A DNA stretch of 64,000 nucleotides from contig CAZMUM010000023.1 in NCBI GenBank assembly GCA_964569385.1, positions 1 through 64,000 of the forward strand, written 5' to 3'. A program made the position numbers and the translations under genes. Under the pieces are notes generated by a model. That model was not told where the DNA came from. It worked only from the letters and a program-made list of their open reading frames with translations, and did not search any database. This stretch comes from JAADHX01 sp964569385 (GTDB lineage Bacteria > Actinomycetota > Acidimicrobiia > Acidimicrobiales > Poriferisodalaceae). Shown one piece after another: positions 27,847 to 33,832 of the stretch; the stretch's first letter is position 1, and every line of letters begins with the position of its first letter.

Positions 27847-28287
27847 ATGGCTCTCTCGCAGACACTTGCCTCAGCCGCCGGCCTCTACACGGGTGCTGGG
27901 GACGGTGACGAGAGTGGACCCTTCGTGGCCCGGATCGACGTGTCGAAACTGCCCAACGGCGGCGCAATGCTTCGCTACCTGGCAAGGTCTGACGAAAGCG
28001 AGGTCCTTCATGTCGAGCAGACAATGCTGGTTGCGGGGCCCGATGGCCGTGACCGTCTGTACATCGCTCACTCGGAGTCGCCGTTCGTGACCGAGATGAC
28101 CGAAACCGAACCAGACTCCGGTCGTTTCGCCCAATCCGAGCCGTTCGGGCCATACCAGATGGAAGTCAAAGTCGAGGTTCCCGAGCCCGGCCGACTCATC
28201 TACGGCTGGTGGTGGGCTGAGGATGGTGGCCAACTCCTTGAGCAATCGAGGGCCGACGTCCGCCTGTTGTCAAAGGTCGAGAATTAG
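27847..28287 (+). CDS. Conserved hypothetical, calycin/lipocalin-like
   Basis: The 146 residues from ATG 27847 (a TTG directly precedes it) have no signal peptide. They alternate short beta strands with the tryptophan-rich LIYGWWWAEDGG near the end, DESEVLHVEQTMLV and RLYIAHSESPFVTE. The pattern is that of a small beta barrel such as nitrobindin or a DUF1579-type protein, but no diagnostic motif is seen, so I give no function. Its 3' end overlaps the convergent phosphodiesterase by 18 bases. Confidence 0.6.
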   Translation: MALSQTLASAAGLYTGAGDGDESGPFVARIDVSKLPNGGAMLRYLARSDESEVLHVEQTMLVAGPDGRDRLYIAHSESPFVTEMTETEPDSGRFAQSEPFGPYQMEVKVEVPEPGRLIYGWWWAEDGGQLLEQSRADVRLLSKVEN

Positions 28288-29064
28288 AGGCCGGTGATCG
28301 GACACCTCAGGTTGTTCCAGAACATGGAAACTCCGAACGGCCTCTGGATCTGACACCAACATGTAGTTCGCATGGCGTACCAGCTTTGGATATCGAGATG
28401 TGCGGGTGTCGGCTAGCCCGACTAGATCGGTGAGTCCGATCTTGCTGAGGACCGTAAACATCTCGCTATCTGGCAGCAGGTTGAGATCGCCGCACACAAT
28501 GGCGATGTCGTCAGGCTCGCGAAGAGCCGAAACGAAGGCCGCTAGCCGGTTGCTCTGCGCCGTACGGGCAGGCGTGTCACCCTTGCCGGTCGGGTCACGC
28601 AAACCGTGGAGGTGGACGATGGTTGAGGTTCGGCCGATTTCGCTGTCTGCGACTCGCATGCCGTGAGCCACGCGAGGCCGGTCAGATGTTGACCATTGTT
28701 CTGCCTCAACATAGGAGCGGTGCACGAACGATACCTCTTCGGCTAACACAGTGAGCCGCTCGTTAACGAACGTGGCTATCCCGAACTGTTGGAGATGCAT
28801 CTGCCCCGCAGGGTCGGCAACCGGTCCGGCATCACTTGCCGCGAAGTACGCCCGGTGTGATGGCAGTAGCTGCTGAAGGTCTGCGAAAAGGTTGGCCCTC
28901 TGCGGTAGCGACCGTTCGGCGTCTTCGAACTTCGTCCAGCCTTCGATTCCCGGTGTTCGAGTCACCTCTTGTAAACAGACGACATCGGCCCCGCAGCCTG
29001 GTAGCCAGGGCGCAAACGCGTCGAACATCGCGCCACCCCAAGCGTTCAACGAAACAATCCGCAT
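28270..29064 (-). CDS. Endonuclease/exonuclease/phosphatase (EEP) family hydrolase
   Basis: The start is taken at MRIVSLNAWGG, giving 264 residues and leaving out 18 poorly structured residues upstream. The EEP fold is visible: SLNAW, DVVCLQEV (metal-binding Glu), IVHLHGLRD, GDLNLLPDSE and the closing SDHRPLIL with the catalytic Asp-His. Family members cleave phosphodiesters in DNA, lipids or nucleotides; no motif narrows the substrate. Upstream the DNA turns into mobile-element debris. Confidence 0.85.
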   Translation of the reverse strand: MRIVSLNAWGGAMFDAFAPWLPGCGADVVCLQEVTRTPGIEGWTKFEDAERSLPQRANLFADLQQLLPSHRAYFAASDAGPVADPAGQMHLQQFGIATFVNERLTVLAEEVSFVHRSYVEAEQWSTSDRPRVAHGMRVADSEIGRTSTIVHLHGLRDPTGKGDTPARTAQSNRLAAFVSALREPDDIAIVCGDLNLLPDSEMFTVLSKIGLTDLVGLADTRTSRYPKLVRHANYMLVSDPEAVRSFHVLEQPEVSDHRPLILDL

Positions 29065-29124
29065 CCATGGATCTTGCCAGAGGTGGGGCAATCCCGCTGG
29101 GGCGGGGCGGGTGGGCATGTTGAC

Positions 29125-29541
29125 ATTCCCACCTGTTCTTCGTCCATGTCGAGACCAGCCGAACGTTCTTCGCCGGCCTCACCGCGAACCCGACCGGCGC
29201 GTGGACCACCCAAGCTGCCCGCAACCTCTTTGAACCACCCGACCAGCTCGAAGGCGCACGAGCACTCGTCTGACGATCGCAGTAGTCAGTTCATCGACGC
29301 CTTCGACCAGATTTCCGAACGGAAGGCTTCAAGATTCTCAAGACCCCCATCCGGACCCCGGTCGCTAACGCGTTCGCTGAGCGCTGGATCGGAGTCGATC
29401 TGAGGCGAACTCCTCGACCGCACCATCATCTGGAGCCGCCCACAGCTCGACCACCTCGTCATCGGCTACATCGATCACTGCAACAGTCATCGACCTCACC
29501 GCTCGGTCGAACAACGGCCTCATCAGCCCCGACGGTTGTTG
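29125..29541 (+). pseudogene. Decayed DDE integrase-type transposase (IS3/IS481-like)
   Basis: Pieces of one rve-fold transposase appear in successive frames. 29133-29273 reads FFVHVETSRTFFAGLTANP, then TTQAARNLF and a TGA. A shifted frame from about 29278 reads the DRSSQFIDAFDQ region. Another shift from about 29309 gives FRTEGFKILKTPIRTP and NAFAERWIG, which holds the catalytic Glu. After a further shift at about 29401 comes ELLDRTIIWSRPQLDHLV, then HRPHRSVEQ. At least three frameshifts and a missing N-terminus make it non-functional. No terminal repeats are found. Confidence 0.82.
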
Positions 29542-29674
29542 GGGTCGCGGGCTGCTCAGCCCCGATGTCTGTCTGATCAGCGAGGCTTTGGGCCGCGACG
29601 GCGGTTCCAGGATTCGGTCGCGTTGCCGCGGACGCTGGTGTCGCGATGGCGAGCACGACGAGCGAACCGGGCAT
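29530..29674 (-). pseudogene. Leader remnant of a Hint-toxin cassette
   Basis: The minus strand reads a signal-peptide end (LAIATPASAA), then SLADQTDIGAEQPATPTTVG. It matches TIADQTDIGADWPASPTTVG of the intact orphan cassette near 32.95 kb, including a shared DNA stretch around GATGTCTGTCTGATCAGCGA. Similarity ends at PTTVG (about 29530), exactly where the transposase relic takes over, so the rest of this cassette was lost at the insertion. Between 29675 and 29926 I see only a short match to 33.31-33.34 kb (CTCCCAGAGG) and no gene. Confidence 0.68.
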
Positions 29675-29926
29675 CTCAGGTTCCCGAATCTGGAGTGGCT
29701 CATAGATGACTCTCCCAGAGGTGGAACAGGAGCTTCCGCAGGTCCTGGTGGGCCTGCTTCGGGAGGCGCCTGGTAGCTGTCTGGGAGGAACCCGGATGCT
29801 TGGGAGATTCGGTGTGAACCCTTCTCCTCCCGCTCGTCACGTTGGCCATGGGAGGCGGCACAGCAGATGACCGAACAGTCCGGGAGGTGGCGTTCAGCGT
29901 GGCTGTGTGACTCGTCTGTTCGGGCT

Positions 29927-30340
29927 TCAGGAAGATCCTGGGACGAGTTCGAACGCGTCGGTGTGGTTGGGTCGCACAACGGTGAAGTCTCGGTGGTTGA
30001 GGGTGGCGATGCTGGTTTGATTGAGTCGTTCGGCGATAGCGATGAGGCTGGCGTCAACAAAGTCGAGTCGGAGATCGTTGTAGGTGTCGGTGAGCTCGAC
30101 GCAGCGGTTCCAGTCATCGGGGGTGAGTTCGATCGCTTCGAGTTGACCAGCGGTAACGAGGCGAAGGAATCGTTGATGGGGTCCGGTGCCGAGACGGTCG
30201 AGAATCAACCAAGCAGACTCCGCGATGACTGGGGTGGGCGAAGCCCAGGCCTGTCCGGTGAGCAGGTCGGTAATCTCGCGGTGGCGTGTTGAGCGTTGAT
30301 CGGCTGCGATAAGCCAGATGTTGGTGTCGATCAGCAACAA
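29927..30340 (-). CDS. VapC-type PIN-domain toxin ribonuclease
   Basis: The 137 residues carry the PIN acidic set: Asp5 in LLIDTNIW, Glu in VIAESAWLI (about 41), Asp in LDFVDASLIAIAERL and Asp in NHRDFTVV. VapC toxins cleave tRNA or rRNA and are held inactive by VapB. The gene lies three bases after the ribbon-helix-helix antitoxin, in the usual antitoxin-first order. All catalytic positions are intact, so this copy should be active, unlike the broken sister copy at 30.73-30.94 kb. Confidence 0.88.
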   Translation of the reverse strand: MLLIDTNIWLIAADQRSTRHREITDLLTGQAWASPTPVIAESAWLILDRLGTGPHQRFLRLVTAGQLEAIELTPDDWNRCVELTDTYNDLRLDFVDASLIAIAERLNQTSIATLNHRDFTVVRPNHTDAFELVPGSS

Positions 30341-30343
30341 GAT

Positions 30344-30613
30344 TCAGACACCGTTGGCGAGTTTGCGCGTGGCGGCTTCGCGGCGTAGCTCCTTGATGTC
30401 TCCGCTGGCCCAGTCCGGGTCACCGGAATCTCCGCAGCCAATGAACGCTTCGAGCGCATCGTGGGCCTCAGAGGTGGTGTCGACGGGTTCGGTGTCGCTG
30501 TAACGGCCCTCGATCGCCTCGACCACAAGATCTTCAGGCCGACGACCCCGGCGGGCAGCTTCAGCAGCCAGACGGCCAGCGAAGGGTTCAGGAACTTCAA
30601 CAGTGATCGACAC
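30344..30613 (-). CDS. VapB-type ribbon-helix-helix antitoxin
   Basis: I place the start at the GTG opening (V/M)SITVEVPEPFAGRLAAE, giving 89 residues. The 40 extra residues of the longer frame are encoded by DNA that is repeated upstream of the other antitoxin and are not coding-like. The N-terminal strand-helix fits an RHH DNA-binding domain (RRGRRPEDLVVEAIEG). The acidic, Trp-containing tail (GDPDWASGDIKELRREAA) would wrap VapC. It is expected to bind its own promoter with VapC. Confidence 0.8.
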   Translation of the reverse strand: MSITVEVPEPFAGRLAAEAARRGRRPEDLVVEAIEGRYSDTEPVDTTSEAHDALEAFIGCGDSGDPDWASGDIKELRREAATRKLANGV

Positions 30614-30623
30614 ATCAACCAGT

Positions 30624-30718
30624 GTAGAACGAGCCGCTGGCGCCGTCACTGGGGATCTTCGCCGGGGGTGCGGGCGGTTCTTGAGATCAACTTCTTGTTT
30701 CAAACCAGCTAGCAGCTC
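30624..30718. repeat. Direct repeat upstream of vapBC copy 1
   Basis: This segment and 31186-31304 share blocks such as GTAGAACGAGCC and AGATCAACTTCTT, a G/C-rich middle and GCTAGCAGC, in the same order. Each sits directly upstream of a vapB start, so the duplication covers the TA promoter region. The shared GGCTCGTTCTAC (minus strand) is a candidate promoter or operator element. Confidence 0.7.
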
Positions 30719-30729
30719 TTCTCTCGACA

Positions 30730-30944
30730 TCACAGCCCCATCTCCAAGAGCAGTGTCGAGGAATTGTTGGGTGTCGTCGTCCCAGTCGAGGTGGTTGGTA
30801 GAAACGCGGTCGCGATCGCGGCGAGGTTCAATTGTTTGGCTGTGGCCACAAGGCTGGCATCAACGAGGCCGAGACCAAGATCGTTGTAAGTGTCGATCAG
30901 GCGATCGGCGGCCGAGAGGAACACACGGTATCAACCAACAACAC
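30730..30944 (-). pseudogene. Broken VapC (second TA copy)
   Basis: The GTG at 30944 begins VLLVDT, the usual first PIN block, but the frame breaks within about ten codons. The protein resumes in another frame at DRLIDTYNDLGLGLVDASL and TAKQLNLAAIAT, matching VapC copy 1 closely. About 60-70 internal residues including the conserved Glu are deleted, and the tail after AIAT is out of frame. It cannot make an active toxin. Confidence 0.78.
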
Positions 30945-30963
30945 AGCCCGGCCTCGTCCCGGC

Positions 30964-31176
30964 TCAGATCGTGTCAGCGCTATGACGGGCAGCGATCCGA
31001 ACCCGCCCAGCGTGGACATCGAAGGCTCCAGTTCGCCCTGAGGCTCCAACCCCAATCAACGCGTCCAGCGCATCAGACTCGGCATCGGCGACGAGCTCGG
31101 CGATCAACCCGGCAGCCGTTGTGCCCCCCGCCTGAGCAGCCGCAGCGATATCGTCGGGGAGTTCGATCGTGGACAT
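30964..31176 (-). CDS. Antitoxin of the second, broken VapBC copy
   Basis: The start is taken at MSTIELPDDIAAAAQAGG, with 17 upstream residues of the longer frame rejected. The 70 residues look like an RHH antitoxin with a shortened acidic tail (ESDALDALIGVGASG) and a basic end. It is intact although its toxin partner downstream is broken, an orphan antitoxin that could still repress or cross-neutralise. The spacing to the toxin start (19 bases) is longer than in copy 1. Confidence 0.68.
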   Translation of the reverse strand: MSTIELPDDIAAAAQAGGTTAAGLIAELVADAESDALDALIGVGASGRTGAFDVHAGRVRIAARHSADTI

Positions 31177-31185
31177 AGTCCCGCC

Positions 31186-31304
31186 GTAGAACGAGCCTGC
31201 GCCACAGTCACGGCCGCCCGCCAGCACGCGGTTAACCAGAAAACAACTCGCCGGGGTCCGCGCAGTTCTCTAGATCAACTTCTTCTTCCAAAGCAGCTAG
31301 CAGC
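31186..31304. repeat. Direct repeat upstream of vapBC copy 2
   Basis: Partner of 30624-30718. Its inner part runs into the coding end of the decayed Hint cassette: the residues LLAALEEEVDLENC of that frame correspond to LLAGLKQEVDLKNR in the non-coding segment upstream of antitoxin copy 1. This shows that the TA duplication carried part of the cassette end with it. Confidence 0.68.
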
Positions 31305-31822
31305 AAGGTATCCGTCGGTGTTTCAACGACTTCACCACCCAAGACGTCTGAGGCTGATCGAGAGTCGATCTTGAAACCAAGGCCCAGCGCATCGCAGGTA
31401 TTGTGGACGGGTACTTCTTCGTCACCAACCTGTACGTAGTAGGTGTTGAGGTCGTGGATGGTGAGGTTGTAGGCGGTTCCGGCGGTTGCCGATGTCCAGT
31501 CGATGCCGTCGACTTCGAGCAGGTCGCTGTCGGCGGTGGGCACGAGGTCGCCGGGGTCGAGGGCGTCTGCTCGCTGCCACTCGGAATCAGTCGCGTTCCA
31601 GAACGGGTGATCTTCCGTCGTAGTGATATTGACGCCGTCGATTTCAAGATCCACGAGGGCGTCTGGGTGCACCCAAAGCGCTGTGACCTGATGGGCGCCG
31701 CGTTCGCCGGTTTCGGGGTCCTCGGCTAGCACCAAGTCACCAACCACGATCTGCGAGATTGGTTTGGTTGTACCGTCAGCCATCAACACCTCTGTCTCGG
31801 CCGAGAACGAACACGCTCGCGC
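31232..31822 (-). pseudogene. Decayed Hint cassette: Hint domain plus short tip, no leader
   Basis: The frame encodes a full Hint domain from CSFSAETEVLMADG to VHNTC (31813-31394), about 85% like those of the RHS protein and the orphan cassette. It is followed by a 55-residue tip (DALGLGFKIDSRSASDVLGG). A TGA (31825-31823) lies three codons before the catalytic Cys where the intact cassette has Leu (ALDDLARACSF). The upstream leader is deleted; the only in-frame starts (GTG 31789 or later) would lose the Cys. It is a cassette caught mid-decay or a silent donor for recombination. Confidence 0.78.
31394..31813 (-). repeat. Hint-coding repeat, copy C
   Basis: The third Hint-coding copy in the island. 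It shares long identical runs with copies A (34030-34452) and B (32410-32829), for example the TACTACGT...TTGAGGTCGT-region near its C-terminal end. Such homology would permit tip exchange by recombination. Confidence 0.8.
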
Positions 31823-31936
31823 TCAGTCGTCGAGTGCTGATGTTGTGGCAACTGACCAGCCCGCGCTCGACCGACTCGGCCAGCGCTGGCTGACCCAAAT
31901 CAGCAACCGCAAACAACAGCGCCGTAAGAATCCCAC

Positions 31937-32170
31937 TTATCCGCCGGATGACGGCTCTCCCTTCAGCCTTGATGTCAACACGATGTACCGAGACCGGTCG
32001 GCACTGCGAAGGTCTCCTAGCCGCTCGACCTCGCTGACCGCCTGCTCATAGGTGCGAAACACCGATACAGCCGAGACGCAGTCATCAATCGCTCGGCCTT
32101 CTGCGAACTCGTCGATACGAAGGATTACAAAGAGCTGATCATATCGTGAGTGCTTTGAAGCTGAGATCAT
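31937..32170 (-). CDS. Putative immunity protein for the orphan Hint toxin
   Basis: The 77 residues (MISASKHSRYDQLFVILRID...) start inside the stop of the orphan toxin (ATGA overlap) and have no signal peptide, so the product is cytoplasmic. It is small, acidic-basic mixed and of no family I recognise; EQAVSEVERLGDL looks helical. The position directly after a toxin tip is what defines immunity genes in polymorphic toxin loci. The assignment rests on this context only. Confidence 0.6.
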   Translation of the reverse strand: MISASKHSRYDQLFVILRIDEFAEGRAIDDCVSAVSVFRTYEQAVSEVERLGDLRSADRSRYIVLTSRLKGEPSSGG

Positions 32171-33180
32171 CGACTGGTCCCGAGCCCTGGGTCTGTGAGG
32201 TTTCCGAGCAGGTCCCCGGATACAGCGTCGTAAACGTCGCCGGTTCGCCCGATAGCAACATCAGCCGCTGGACCGAGCCCGCTCTTGATCTTGAGGACAT
32301 GCAGGCGATTACTCGCCACCTTTGGATCCAACCCGCTGAACTTCTCCAAGTGAGCAAACGCAGCTTCCGGCGCACCCTTACCTGTGAACGGACGACCGGG
32401 GATATCCGGACAAATGTTGTGGACGAGTACGGCTTCGTCGCCGACTGTGACGTAGTAGGTGTTGAGGTCGTTGATGGTGAGGTTGTAGGCGGTTCCGGTG
32501 GTGGTTGATGTCCAGTCGATGCCGTCGACTTCGAGCAGGTCGCCGTCGGCGGTGGGGACGAGGTCGCCGGGGCCGAGGGCGTCTGCTCGTTGCCACTCAA
32601 GATCGGTGGCGTTCCAGAACGGATGATCTTCGGTCATTGTCACGTCGACGCCGTTGATCTCGAGGTCGACGAGGGTGTCCTCGTGCACCCACAACTTGGT
32701 GACTCGTCGGGCTCCGCGATCGCCGGTTTCGGGGTCTTCCGCGAGCACCCAGTCACCAATCTCGATCTGTGAGATCGGCTTGGTCGCCCCCTCAGCCATC
32801 AACACCTCCGTGCCCGCCGAGAACGAACATGCCCGTGCCAGGTCGTCGAGTGCTGATGTTGGGGCAACACAGCACTCCGACATTCGGTCATAGTTCGGGA
32901 GGGTTTGAGTCCCGACAGTTGTTGGGCTCGCTGGCCAATCTGCCCCGATGTCTGTCTGATCAGCGATGGTTTGGGGCGCGACGGCAGTTTCAGAGATCCG
33001 TGTGGTGGTAGCGGACGCGGACCCGGCGAATACAGACGTGGCAACCAACGCGATGATGGCCGCTAGCAGCGCGGCGGCCGGCCGACGATCTGAACTGGGT
33101 TTGTGGGCAACCTGTAGCGCAGCGGAGGGGCGCCAGCGAAGGCGTGCTGAGGCTGCGGGTCGGGTGGTCACAGTGCCCAT
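32167..33180 (-). CDS. Orphan secreted Hint-domain toxin cassette
   Basis: From ATG 33180 the protein has 337 residues (a GTG at 33216 is possible). A long basic N-terminus precedes a signal helix (LLAAIIALVATSVFAGSASA), a short linker, a Hint domain from CSFSAGTEV to VHN (32829-32413) with the TEDHPFW block, and an 81-residue tip beginning CPDIPGRPFTGKGAPEA and containing FAHLEKFSGLDPKVASNRL. No YD repeats are present, so it is a self-exported, RHS-free version. Hint cleavage before the C-terminal Cys would free the tip. The tip is likely a toxin, enzyme class unknown. Confidence 0.78.
   Translation of the reverse strand: MGTVTTRPAASARLRWRPSAALQVAHKPSSDRRPAAALLAAIIALVATSVFAGSASATTTRISETAVAPQTIADQTDIGADWPASPTTVGTQTLPNYDRMSECCVAPTSALDDLARACSFSAGTEVLMAEGATKPISQIEIGDWVLAEDPETGDRGARRVTKLWVHEDTLVDLEINGVDVTMTEDHPFWNATDLEWQRADALGPGDLVPTADGDLLEVDGIDWTSTTTGTAYNLTINDLNTYYVTVGDEAVLVHNICPDIPGRPFTGKGAPEAAFAHLEKFSGLDPKVASNRLHVLKIKSGLGPAADVAIGRTGDVYDAVSGDLLGNLTDPGLGTSR
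32410..32829 (-). repeat. Hint-coding repeat, copy B
   Basis: Encodes the Hint domain of the orphan cassette and aligns nearly end to end with copies A and C. The boundaries of similarity fall at the catalytic Cys codon side and at the VHN codons, after which the tips diverge fully. Confidence 0.82.
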
Positions 33181-33433
33181 TGTTTCAGGGCGAAGAGACA
33201 CCTGTGGTGACACCACCGGGAATCACGCGACAAGCCTCCAACGCGAAAACTCTAACGACGAGCCCAGGAGCGAACCACCCCGCGCAGCAGCCGAGACTGC
33301 AGTGATTGAAAGATGAATCTCCCAGAGGAGGAATGTCAGACACAACAGCGCCCAACCTCAGGTGCGACAGACTTGGCCAGCACAGGCTGACCGAAAGCGA
33401 CGACTGCCAGAAGCAGGGCTGCAACTGTGCAAA
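33181..33433 (-). other. Non-coding spacer with signal-peptide-like relic
   Basis: No intact gene is seen. On the minus strand 33452-33358 reads LVCTVAALLLAVVAFGQPVL then AKSV, with no start codon. A similar run, LTALLFAVADLGQPALAESV, follows the other immunity gene at about 31.93-31.86 kb. Both sit directly after an immunity stop, so they are probably leader remnants of successive cassettes. Confidence 0.5.
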
Positions 33434-33832
33434 CTAGCCGCGCGATGGGCCATCCACCACATACTGATCGATGTCCAGACATCCGCCCAATGCAGCCAGC
33501 GCATTCACCCACTTAACAGGAACCGGAATTCCGGGGCCAACCGGATCGCCCGATCCGATGTACTGCACGATCTGAAGGGCGCAGTAAGCCAAAGCGGAAC
33601 TGGAAGTCTCAAGCTCGCCCATAGCCCCGGCAGCCCGGGTCCAAAGCCTTTCTAGGTGCACTTCGCAAGCGTCGCCATCTGGTGGGCCGCTGTGAATGCA
33701 CACTTCAGTCCCCAGCCGGCGACTCGCCTTGTCGAGACCACTGAGTCCCTCGATCTCATCGATTAGGAGCTCCTGCCCCTTGCTGAATACCAGAATCAAC
33801 GCTGCATGACGTGTTGGGGAAGAAACGGTCAT
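33434..33832 (-). CDS. Putative immunity protein for the RHS toxin
   Basis: The 132 residues begin at an ATG overlapping the TGA of the giant RHS gene (ATGA). No signal peptide is present. It has two segments, an N-terminal strand-rich part (AALILVFSKGQELLIDEIEG) and a helical C-terminal part with LAYCALQIVQYIG. I recognise no immunity family such as SUKH. The call depends on position: it is the first gene after the toxin tip, tightly coupled, and the same size as typical immunity proteins. Confidence 0.62.
   Translation of the reverse strand: MTVSSPTRHAALILVFSKGQELLIDEIEGLSGLDKASRRLGTEVCIHSGPPDGDACEVHLERLWTRAAGAMGELETSSSALAYCALQIVQYIGSGDPVGPGIPVPVKWVNALAALGGCLDIDQYVVDGPSRG

Noticed and set aside
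29365..30117. 250-residue minus-strand frame overlapping the VapC gene and the relics
   Set aside because: Overlaps VapC in another frame and the transposase debris; Ser/Pro-rich shadow composition.
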